Shown: piece by piece, positions 41,619 to 49,710 of the stretch
Position numbering within the stretch: position 1 is the first letter of the stretch
How the letters are laid out: every line of letters starts with the position of its first letter
Source: Salegentibacter flavus
GTDB lineage: Bacteria; Bacteroidota; Bacteroidia; Flavobacteriales; Flavobacteriaceae
Length of the DNA stretch: 49,710 nucleotides
NCBI RefSeq assembly: GCF_900115145.1
Contig: NZ_FOVL01000019.1
Location: 16,370-66,079 of the forward strand
Direction: 5' to 3'
Translations under genes and position numbers: made by a program
Notes under the pieces: generated by a model
What the model saw: the letters and a program-made list of their open reading frames with translations, nothing else
Databases searched by the model: none
What the model was told of the DNA's origin: nothing

Positions 41619-43850
41619 TTAGAAGCTTGCACTTATTCCGGCGTACACCCCAAAAGGATGTCCTGGTCTAAGTCCTGCAGGAACTCTTGCAACTGCATAT
41701 TCATTATCCAAAACATTAATCATATTCCCGGTTAAGCTCAGGTGCTTGTTCAGATGGTATTTTGCGGCAAAATCCAGAACAAAATTGGCATCTATTTTTT
41801 CATTCTCAGGAATACTTCCCGTACCTGCCAGGGTTCTGAATTCACCCATATACCTACCACTTAAATAAGTTTCAAATTTCTCGTATTCCAGACCAAGAGA
41901 AGCGTTGAATTGGTGGTTTGGAATATATGGCATCTCATCGCCTTCAGTGACTTTACCCCAAATATCAGCGGCGCTTTCAAATTCTGACTGAAATTCGGTA
42001 TTGGTATAGGTATAACCTAAACTTACAGGAAGTTTAAATTCAGCATTTGTTTTCAGCAAATCGTAATTCAATAGAAGTTCAAGCCCGTGGACCAGGACTT
42101 CCCCGGCATTAAACTGGTCCAGAGAACCGGTTCCGCCTGACGCGGCCAGGTCACTACCCAGTAAATTACTGTAATCATTATAAAAGACAACAGCTTCTCC
42201 CTGTAATCCGGCGAAATTAAATCTGGAACCAAGTTCCAGATTGACGCTTTCTTCCGGATCCTGGCCAACCGAGCTTCCGGGAGGAGAAAAGCCTTTGTGT
42301 ACCCCACCGAAGATCGCCGCATCTGCATTGATCTTGTAGTTGAAGCCTATCCCGGGAATAAAAACATCCACCTTGTTTTCGCGGGTGCTTAAATCACTTC
42401 CTGTACGGTTGATATCCTCTTTCCCGTAATCGATGCGGCCCAGAGTGATATTCTCGTAACGAATACCGGGGGTAAAGGTCCATTTATTGAACTTCAGTTT
42501 ATACATTATGTGGGCGGCAAATGCTTTTGCATCGCTAATACGGTTGGCATCTGTTCCTGGCGTACCTTCGGTAGTAAGATCCATTTGCCCTTCGTTCATC
42601 TGGTAGCGGTCTACCCATTGAAAACGATCTTCTTCATCTACGTGATATTTCAAGCCAATCTCAATATCGTGGAAGGTATTTTCCCCTGCCCAGTGATAGT
42701 CAAATTTAGTCTGAACTCCCTGAGAGGTATATTCCCGGTTGTTATTTTTAACAGCAAGAGCATCGGCTTCTGAAGCACCTCCTGTAATGATATTGAAAAT
42801 ATCGGGATAAGCTCCGGGATTATCCAAAATGGAAGCTATTCCCTGTTTCTCGCCATTTGCGGTAACATCATTGAGTTTATACCAGTTTCTGCTGAATTCG
42901 TTGCGATAACCGGTTGTAGTGATCCTGAAAGAATTGTGGAAATCCAGGGTGTGAGTTGCCATAAATTGCATATGTTCAGCGTTCATCTGGTCTTTTTGAG
43001 AAGCCGCATATCTTCTGAAGGGATCTTTTTCAAAGTCTGAAGCGGTGAGCCCTAAATAGGTTTCATCTGAAACTTCATCAGAATACTGAAATTTAAAATC
43101 CAGAGCCTGTTGGGTAGCAGCTTCAGGATTTGTATTTACCCGGAATTTCGCAACAAGATCATCTTTATTAAAACCGGTATCTCCACCGCTATCCAGGTTT
43201 TTGAAGCCATCAGATCTGTTGTTTTGATATTCTACAAGGTAACCAATGTTTTTATGGGAGTTACCAACTTTGGCGTGCAGGTTTGAAGTATTAAAACTTC
43301 CATAATTAGCGTCTACTGAACCGGAGAATTCCTGAGGGATCTGGGAAGAGATAAAGTTAATAGCTCCTCCTGTTGTAAAAGGCCCGAATTGTACCTGGCT
43401 ACTACCTTTAAGTACTTCTACGGCCTGCATTCTTCCCACTGAAGGAAAGTAATAGGCTGCCGGGGCGCTATAGGGTGCGGGAGCGATAAGTACTCCGTCT
43501 TCCATCAAAGTGATTTTGGAGCTTCTCTCGGGAGAAGTTCCACGTAAACTAATGTTGGGACGTAGTCCAAAACCATCTTCTTCATAGATGTTTACCCCGG
43601 GCACCTGCCTTAATACCCGGTTGATATCGGTGTAATTGAATTTTTTAAGGTCCTGTGGGGACAAGAAATAAGCCGATCCTGTGCGGTTACGGGCTTCAAA
43701 TTTACTTCCAAACAATACTTTTGCCGAAATTATTACTTCCTTAAGATCCTCAACAGATTTAGAAGGATCCTGAAGGCTGTCGTTCTTTTCCTGTGCTTGA
43801 AGCGAACCTGTTAAGAGGAGGCTAAGAAAAAATAGAGAAAGCTTCTTCAT
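41619..43850 (-). CDS. TonB-dependent receptor, FecA-like (ferric-chelate uptake)
   Basis: 743 aa with a signal peptide (LFFLSLLLTGSLQAQ). TonB-box candidate is around EVIISAK. The plug (about 50-190) has INRVLRQVPGVNIYEEDG, LRPNISLRGTSPERSSKITL, EDGVLIAPAPYSAPAAYYFP and VQFGPFTTGGAINFISSQIP, matching FecA. Barrel to a terminal GVYAGISASF. It imports ferric citrate or a similar Fe(III) chelate using TonB energy. Divergent from an FbpABC-type ferric-iron transporter. An iron-box-like palindrome at 43853-43873 sits 2 bp upstream of its ATG. Confidence 0.93.
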   Translation of the reverse strand: MKKLSLFFLSLLLTGSLQAQEKNDSLQDPSKSVEDLKEVIISAKVLFGSKFEARNRTGSAYFLSPQDLKKFNYTDINRVLRQVPGVNIYEEDGFGLRPNISLRGTSPERSSKITLMEDGVLIAPAPYSAPAAYYFPSVGRMQAVEVLKGSSQVQFGPFTTGGAINFISSQIPQEFSGSVDANYGSFNTSNLHAKVGNSHKNIGYLVEYQNNRSDGFKNLDSGGDTGFNKDDLVAKFRVNTNPEAATQQALDFKFQYSDEVSDETYLGLTASDFEKDPFRRYAASQKDQMNAEHMQFMATHTLDFHNSFRITTTGYRNEFSRNWYKLNDVTANGEKQGIASILDNPGAYPDIFNIITGGASEADALAVKNNNREYTSQGVQTKFDYHWAGENTFHDIEIGLKYHVDEEDRFQWVDRYQMNEGQMDLTTEGTPGTDANRISDAKAFAAHIMYKLKFNKWTFTPGIRYENITLGRIDYGKEDINRTGSDLSTRENKVDVFIPGIGFNYKINADAAIFGGVHKGFSPPGSSVGQDPEESVNLELGSRFNFAGLQGEAVVFYNDYSNLLGSDLAASGGTGSLDQFNAGEVLVHGLELLLNYDLLKTNAEFKLPVSLGYTYTNTEFQSEFESAADIWGKVTEGDEMPYIPNHQFNASLGLEYEKFETYLSGRYMGEFRTLAGTGSIPENEKIDANFVLDFAAKYHLNKHLSLTGNMINVLDNEYAVARVPAGLRPGHPFGVYAGISASF

Positions 43851-43852
43851 TT

Positions 43853-43873
43853 TATTTAGATTAAGTTTAAATA
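43853..43873. promoter_or_regulatory. iron-box-like operator 1 (receptor side)
   Basis: A 21-bp near-palindrome with arms TATTTA and TAAATA, matching two further copies at 43914 and 44052. Placed 2 bp before the receptor ATG, downstream of its -7 box. Confidence 0.65.
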
Positions 43874-43879
43874 GTGCCG

Positions 43880-43887
43880 CAAAAGTA
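43880..43887 (-). promoter_or_regulatory. receptor-gene promoter -7 box
   Basis: Minus strand TACTTTTG, a TAnnTTTG match, between operator copies 1 and 2. Confidence 0.5.
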
Positions 43888-43913
43888 ATAGCCGGAAATC
43901 ATTTTCGCAACTT

Positions 43914-43934
43914 TATTTAGACTTAATTTAAATA
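43914..43934. promoter_or_regulatory. iron-box-like operator 2
   Basis: 21 bp with TATTTA and TAAATA arms; differs from copy 1 at three central positions. It lies about 27 bp upstream of the receptor -7 box. Confidence 0.65.
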
Positions 43935-44051
43935 GAGAAACAGAAGGATTTCAGAATCAGTTTTTTAGCGAAATAAAATTTTAAATTTTTATTTCTGACC
44001 GATTATTGGAATGTTTACAGGCCGTTGAGGCAAAAATAATCTGCTTGAGTT

Positions 44052-44072
44052 TATTTAAACCCATTCTAAATA
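44052..44072. promoter_or_regulatory. iron-box-like operator 3 (transporter side)
   Basis: 21 bp with the same TATTTA/TAAATA arms. It ends 2 bp before the -7 box of the transporter operon, so a bound repressor would block RNA polymerase. Confidence 0.65.
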
Positions 44073-44074
44073 GC

Positions 44075-44082
44075 TATATTTG
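44075..44082 (+). promoter_or_regulatory. ferric-iron transporter promoter -7 box
   Basis: TATATTTG, a TAnnTTTG match, 23 bp before the ATG of the binding-protein gene, directly beside operator 3. Confidence 0.6.
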
Positions 44083-44105
44083 GACCGAAATAAATCAGTT
44101 TAAAA

Positions 44106-45146
44106 ATGAAGAAGATACTTCTGGGGCTCACTGGCCTTATTTTAATGTTCTCCTGTAAAAATTCAGAAGAAAAACAAACAGATGAAACAGATTCTAAGGA
44201 GGTAAACGTTTATACCCACCGTCATTACGAATCAGATCGGCAATTATTCAAACAATTTGAAGAAGAAACCGGTATAAGGGTAAATGTGATTAATGCCAGT
44301 GCCGATGAACTTATCCAAAAAATGAGTATGGAAGGGAAGCAGTCTCCTGCCGATGTTTTAATTACCGTTGATGCCGGAAGATTGGAGCGGGCAAAATCAA
44401 GAGATTTACTGCAACCCATAGAATCTGAAGTGTTGGAAAACACTATAGCTTCCCACTTAAAAGATGCGGAAAATCATTGGTTTTCCCTTACCAAACGCGC
44501 CCGGGTGATAGCTTATGCTAAAGACCGTGTAAATCCGGAAGAGCTTTCTACATACGAAGATCTGGCTTCAGAAAAATGGAAAGGGAAGTTGCTTATCCGT
44601 AGTTCAGGAAATATCTATAACCAGAGCTTAATGGCTTCTATGATCGTTAATAACGGAGAAGAAGAAGCTAAAAAATGGGCAGAAGCTGTGGTGAAGAATA
44701 TGGCTCGTTCACCAAAAGGAAATGACCGCGACCAGGTGAAAGCCGTGGTTGCCGGAGAAGGAGATTTGGCTATTGTAAATACCTATTACATTGGGAAAAT
44801 GCTTAATTCTGATGATCCGGAAGAAGTTAAGGCTGGAGAAAAGGTTGGATTGTTCTTCCCTAACCAAGAGGGGCGTGGTACTCATATTAATGTGAGTGGT
44901 GCCGGGGTAGCAAAATACGCTCCTAATAAAGCAAATGCTATAAAATTTATTGAATTTTTGGTCTCTGAGGAAGCTCAGAAGATCTTTGCGCACTCCAATT
45001 ATGAATACCCGGTGAATGACGCCGTGGAGCCTGCGCCACTTTTACAGGAATGGGGAGAATTCAAAGAAGATACCTTAAATCTTTCTCAACTTGGGCAAAA
45101 TAACAAAAAGGCAGTAATGCTATTCGATGAAGCAGGCTGGAAGTAG
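44106..45146 (+). CDS. ferric-iron-binding lipoprotein of an ABC transporter (FbpA/FutA type)
   Basis: 346 aa with a lipoprotein signal (LTGLILMFSCKN). Periplasmic class of Fe(III)-binding protein, shown by NVYTHRHYESDRQLFKQFEE, ADVLITVDAGRLERAK, TKRARVIAYAKDRV, and the iron-ligand tyrosines in AIVNTYYIGKM. The next gene starts inside it (20-bp overlap). It would take iron released from the chelate in the periplasm. Operon: binding protein, permease, ATPase. Confidence 0.95.
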   Translation: MKKILLGLTGLILMFSCKNSEEKQTDETDSKEVNVYTHRHYESDRQLFKQFEEETGIRVNVINASADELIQKMSMEGKQSPADVLITVDAGRLERAKSRDLLQPIESEVLENTIASHLKDAENHWFSLTKRARVIAYAKDRVNPEELSTYEDLASEKWKGKLLIRSSGNIYNQSLMASMIVNNGEEEAKKWAEAVVKNMARSPKGNDRDQVKAVVAGEGDLAIVNTYYIGKMLNSDDPEEVKAGEKVGLFFPNQEGRGTHINVSGAGVAKYAPNKANAIKFIEFLVSEEAQKIFAHSNYEYPVNDAVEPAPLLQEWGEFKEDTLNLSQLGQNNKKAVMLFDEAGWK

Positions 45147-46788
45147 TAACATATTTTCTTTAAAGTCAAGGCTAAATCGTCTTAAAAGGGATACCAATAG
45201 ATGGTCGGTTTTTACGCTGGCCATTGTTGCTTTTATAGCCCTACCCATTATTTCGATCGGGGTTAAGCTTTTTGCAGGTCCGGGGGAGACCTGGGGGCAT
45301 CTTGTTGATAATCTTCTGGTAGACTATATAGGGAATTCTTTTTTCCTGGTGTTTTTCTGTAGTGTGCTGGTGCTTTTATTTGGAGTGAGCAGTGCCTGGC
45401 TGGTGTCCCGGTTCGAATTTCCATTTAGGAAACAAATGGAATGGCTTTTAATACTTCCCTTGGCCATCCCTTCTTATATCGTTGCCTATGCCTATGCAGG
45501 AATCTTTGATTACGGGGGAAGTTTTGAGCTATTCCTAAGGTTTTTCAATATGGAATTCATCCGTATTGATATGATGAATAAATACGGACTCGCTTTCGTT
45601 TTGAGTATTTCGTTATTTCCTTATGTTTATGTGAGTTCCAGGGCATTTTTCCTGAACCAGGCCGGAAACTTGCTTGAGGCTTCTACCATGTTGGGAATCG
45701 GAGAATTCAGGTCATTTTTTAAGTTGATATTACCCTTGGCCCGTCCGGCAATTATCGCCGGACTCATTCTGGTGCTCATGGAAGTGCTTAACGATTATGG
45801 GGCAGCTCAGTATTTTGGAGTAAATACCTTTACTACCGGAATTTTCAGGGCCTGGTTTGCCTTAGAAGAACCTGAAACGGCGATTTATCTTTCAGCTTTA
45901 TTGATAGCGATTGTTTTCGTGCTTATTTTATTTGAAAAATGGCAAAGAAAAAATCTGCAGGTGGCTTCTCAAATAGCATCAAAATTTTCCCATCGGAAAG
46001 AATTCAAGAAGCCGGCGCAGTGGCTTATATTCCTAATTGTTTTAATTCCTGTGAGCTTTGGGTTTTTTGTTCCATTAGCACAGCTCATTTATTGGGCGGT
46101 GCTTACTGCAGGAAATGTTTTTGATCTGGATTTCCTGATGTTGTCCCTGCAAAGTTTCTGGATCGCCTTTGTTACTTCCGTGGTGACTGTAATATTGGCT
46201 ACATTACTGATCTATTTCGCGAAATGGAGCAGTATCAATACTGTGAAAAGTGTATCTAAACTCGGGATTTTGGGTTATGCGATTCCCGGGGCGGTGGTGG
46301 CCATTGGGATTATGATTCCAACCCTGGCTTTAGATAAATGGATTATTGGAATAATGAATGATTACTTCGGAATAAGCACAGGTTTGCTCATTAACGGAAG
46401 CCTGGTAGCACTGGTCTATGCCTATGCCGTCAGGTTTTTGGCTGTTGCCTATAATCCTATTGAATCTACCGGATTAAAAGTGAGTAGCAGCATACCTGAT
46501 TCTTCCAGAATGTTAGGTGTTGGAAATTTCAGAACCTTTTTCAGGGTAGAATTTCCGCTTATAAAAACCGGGATACTCAGCGCTATAATCCTTGTTTTTA
46601 TCGATGTTATGAAGGAGTTGCCACTAACGCTTATTCTCAAACCATTTCATATAAACACCCTGGCCGTGAAAGCCTTTGAGTATGCCAGCGACGAAATGGT
46701 TATGGAAGCTGCCATTCCTTCATTATTTATTATATTCACGGCAGCAATTCCGGTAATATTTCTCAACAGGTTACTTATAAAAGATTGA
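45127..46788 (+). CDS. ferric-iron ABC transporter permease (FbpB type)
   Basis: 553 aa, two permease domains fused (about 1-280 and 290-553), each six helices. Both halves keep the EAA-like loop that docks the ATPase: EASTMLGIGEFRSFFKLILP and DSSRMLGVGNFRTFFRVEFP. Starts 20 bp before the end of the binding-protein gene and stops 2 bp before the ATPase ATG, so translation is coupled. This is the fused FbpB arrangement rather than the separate FecCD arrangement used for intact siderophores. Confidence 0.95.
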   Translation: MKQAGSSNIFSLKSRLNRLKRDTNRWSVFTLAIVAFIALPIISIGVKLFAGPGETWGHLVDNLLVDYIGNSFFLVFFCSVLVLLFGVSSAWLVSRFEFPFRKQMEWLLILPLAIPSYIVAYAYAGIFDYGGSFELFLRFFNMEFIRIDMMNKYGLAFVLSISLFPYVYVSSRAFFLNQAGNLLEASTMLGIGEFRSFFKLILPLARPAIIAGLILVLMEVLNDYGAAQYFGVNTFTTGIFRAWFALEEPETAIYLSALLIAIVFVLILFEKWQRKNLQVASQIASKFSHRKEFKKPAQWLIFLIVLIPVSFGFFVPLAQLIYWAVLTAGNVFDLDFLMLSLQSFWIAFVTSVVTVILATLLIYFAKWSSINTVKSVSKLGILGYAIPGAVVAIGIMIPTLALDKWIIGIMNDYFGISTGLLINGSLVALVYAYAVRFLAVAYNPIESTGLKVSSSIPDSSRMLGVGNFRTFFRVEFPLIKTGILSAIILVFIDVMKELPLTLILKPFHINTLAVKAFEYASDEMVMEAAIPSLFIIFTAAIPVIFLNRLLIKD

Positions 46789-46790
46789 AG

Positions 46791-47777
46791 ATGCTTATTG
46801 TTGACTCCCTTTCCAAAAGCTTTGATAAAGGCAAGAGTTTTGCCCTAAAAGATGTCTCCTTTAAACTGGAGCAAGGTGATGTTTGTGCGATAGTAGGAGA
46901 GAGCGGAAGTGGAAAAACAACCCTGGTGCGCCTTATCGCCGGTTTGGAAAGGCCTGATGGAGGTGTGATAAAGCTGGAAGGCAAAGAGGTTTCTTCGATA
47001 AAGAAACTGGTGCCTCCCGAGAAAAGAAATATTGGGCTGGTTTTCCAGGAGTATGCACTTTTTCCGCATTTTGATTTGCTGAAAAATGTGATGTATGGAA
47101 TCTCAAAGCTGAAAAACAAAAAGGAGCGTGCAAAGGAAATGCTCGAACTTGTTGGTTTAAGCGGGATGGAACATCGTTATCCGCATCAACTTTCGGGAGG
47201 GCAGCAACAAAGGGTCGCCCTGGCCCGGGCCTTAGCTCCCAATCCATCTTTGCTTATTCTGGATGAACCCTTTAGCAACCTCGATGCGATGTTAAGGATG
47301 CAACTGAGAAGCCAGGTCTTTGAGATCATTAAAAAGACCGGAGTCACCGCTATTTTTGTAACCCACGATACTCAGGATGCACTCTCTGTAGCCGATGAGA
47401 TCCTTATTCTTCAGAATGGGAAAATAATTCAGAAAGATCAGGCGGCTAATTTATATACCAAACCTTCTTCCATTTATGTAGCCTCTTTGTTCGGAAATAC
47501 CATTCAGCTAAATAAAGAAATGCAAACCGCCTTTGACTGTCCCCTAAACCCAAAATGCGATCACGCCATCCGCAACGAGAATTTGAGCATAAATGAAGAA
47601 TGCGAGTATGTTACTCACGCCAGGGTATTGAAAAAGACTTTTTTGGGGACAGGAACGCAATTATTACTCAAGCTTGATAACGGTCAGAAAATTTCAGTAG
47701 TTACCAAAGAGCGCGAAGTAGCCGATCGTATTAAAATAGGATTTAACTCTACCGATCTCCTGGAATTTGCCGGGTAA
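46791..47777 (+). CDS. ferric-iron ABC transporter ATPase (FbpC type)
   Basis: 328 aa. Walker A GESGSGKTT (36-44), Q-loop VFQEYALFPHFDLL, signature LSGGQQQRVALARALAP, Walker B LLILDEPFSNLD, H-loop FVTHDTQDAL. The C-terminal 110 residues form the regulatory domain of this class and include the unusual CPLNPKCDH. A TTG at 46785 would overlap the previous stop; the ATG at 46791 is preferred. It drives the FbpB permease. Ends before the hairpin at 47779. Confidence 0.95.
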   Translation: MLIVDSLSKSFDKGKSFALKDVSFKLEQGDVCAIVGESGSGKTTLVRLIAGLERPDGGVIKLEGKEVSSIKKLVPPEKRNIGLVFQEYALFPHFDLLKNVMYGISKLKNKKERAKEMLELVGLSGMEHRYPHQLSGGQQQRVALARALAPNPSLLILDEPFSNLDAMLRMQLRSQVFEIIKKTGVTAIFVTHDTQDALSVADEILILQNGKIIQKDQAANLYTKPSSIYVASLFGNTIQLNKEMQTAFDCPLNPKCDHAIRNENLSINEECEYVTHARVLKKTFLGTGTQLLLKLDNGQKISVVTKEREVADRIKIGFNSTDLLEFAG

Positions 47778-47778
47778 G

Positions 47779-47799
47779 GCTTTCTAAAGGAAAGCTTTT
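47779..47799 (+). terminator. terminator of the ferric-iron operon
   Basis: GCTTTC-TAAAG-GAAAGC followed by TTTT, right after the ATPase stop. Confidence 0.7.
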
Positions 47800-47818
47800 G
47801 TAACTTATTCTGTTTTAA

Positions 47819-49345
<1,527 letters not shown>

Positions 49346-49373
49346 ATTTAACAATAATATTCAAAACAAAAGA

Positions 49374-49410
49374 GGCCGTCTAAAAAGTAATTTTTGGGCG
49401 GTTTTTTTCT
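49374..49410. terminator. hairpin after guaB, probable IS end
   Basis: GAGGCCGTC, AAAAA and TTTTT, GGGCGG form an imperfect stem with a T-run. The GAGGCCGTCTAAAAAGT start resembles inverted-repeat ends of IS1182-group elements in Bacteroidota, so the insertion sequence may begin here and double as the guaB terminator. Confidence 0.5.
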
Positions 49411-49490
49411 TTTGTGTTATTTGATCTGTAGGCTCTGGTCAGTTTTTCCTATTTTTTTAAGAATGAAAAATAGAAGTAGTATCTTTTCTC

Positions 49491-49710
49491 TTAGGCTATA
49501 CTAAACTTCTTTAGGTTATGGGCCATTGCTATAAGCCCCATTTCGGTAGTTATTTTATCCATTCCCCGAAGCATAAACCTTTTGAAGCCCATATTTTGCT
49601 TAATATTCCCAAAAACGGCCTCTACATCCCAGCACCTTCGCTTACGATGGGTAATTCCTTTTTCGCTGAGTAGTAGGCGCTTTGCTTTTTTCTTTAACCT
49701 GATAAGGTTG
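49491..49710 (-). mobile_element. IS1182-like transposase, C-terminal part (runs off the window)
   Basis: Minus-strand reading frame of 72 codons ending at TAA (49491-49493) and open at the right edge. It encodes RCWDVEAVFGNIKQNMGFKR, then RFMLRGMDKI and EMGLIAMAHNLKKF, the C-terminal end of the DDE domain in IS1182/IS5-type transposases; the Glu in DVEAVFG is the third catalytic acid. The visible part is intact, with no stop or frameshift. The element would extend from about 49374 beyond 49710. Confidence 0.85.

Overview
The window is chromosomal DNA from a member of the Bacteroidota, almost certainly family Flavobacteriaceae (Gramella/Salegentibacter-like). The evidence is the tmRNA tag ending GENNYALAA, recurrent TAnnTTTG promoter -7 boxes in front of genes, an IntDOT-type integrase, a cyclophilin-FKBP fusion, a DUF3276 protein, TonB-dependent receptors and many secreted proteins whose signal peptides end in QAQ or SAQ. 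Most of the window is ordinary housekeeping sequence with a few accessory islands.

Left edge (1-2386): the inner end of an integrated element. It holds a frameshifted IS110-family remnant next to 37-bp direct repeats, then a tyrosine recombinase, three copies of a candidate arm-type site, and ssrA (tmRNA) on the minus strand, whose 3' end is the probable attachment site. 2387-6360: a saccharopine dehydrogenase-like gene fired divergently from ssrA, then a minus-strand cluster made of a 211-aa membrane protein, a 34-codon coupled ORF, a winged-helix regulator, two small membrane proteins and a DUF2236 oxygenase-like protein. Two CTTTG-N5-CAAAG palindromes in this cluster look like operators of the regulator.

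6457-12873: a secreted endonuclease/exonuclease/phosphatase-family protein, a three-gene minus-strand operon (outer-membrane barrel, BCCT osmolyte transporter, double universal stress protein), a decayed second copy of the phosphatase-family gene, and a two-domain barrel protein. 12916-23321: kdsA, a DinB-fold gene, typA, a YgjV-like gene, ftsE, a periplasmic DsrE-fold protein, and a pair encoding a 1006-aa TPR protein and an outer-membrane barrel. 23563-32328: a PiT-like transporter, an amidohydrolase lipoprotein, the double PPIase, two thioredoxin-fold antioxidants, csaA, an M14 carboxypeptidase and a DUF3276 protein. 32402-41544: an ABC exporter, leucine/valine dehydrogenase, nusB-DUF1573-yajC, pepT, pyrD, a LysE exporter and an HMG-CoA-lyase-type enzyme.

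41619-47799: an iron-acquisition locus. A FecA-like receptor is divergent from an FbpABC-type ferric-iron ABC transporter, and the shared 255-bp control region carries three copies of one 21-bp near-palindrome placed over the promoters. guaB follows, and the window ends inside an IS1182-like transposase gene on the minus strand.

No CRISPR array and no tRNA gene were seen. The best candidates for something not yet described are the small winged-helix/membrane-protein/DUF2236 regulon (3760-6360), the barrel-BCCT-USP operon bracketed by a duplicated gene, the TPR-barrel pair, and the mapped iron operators.
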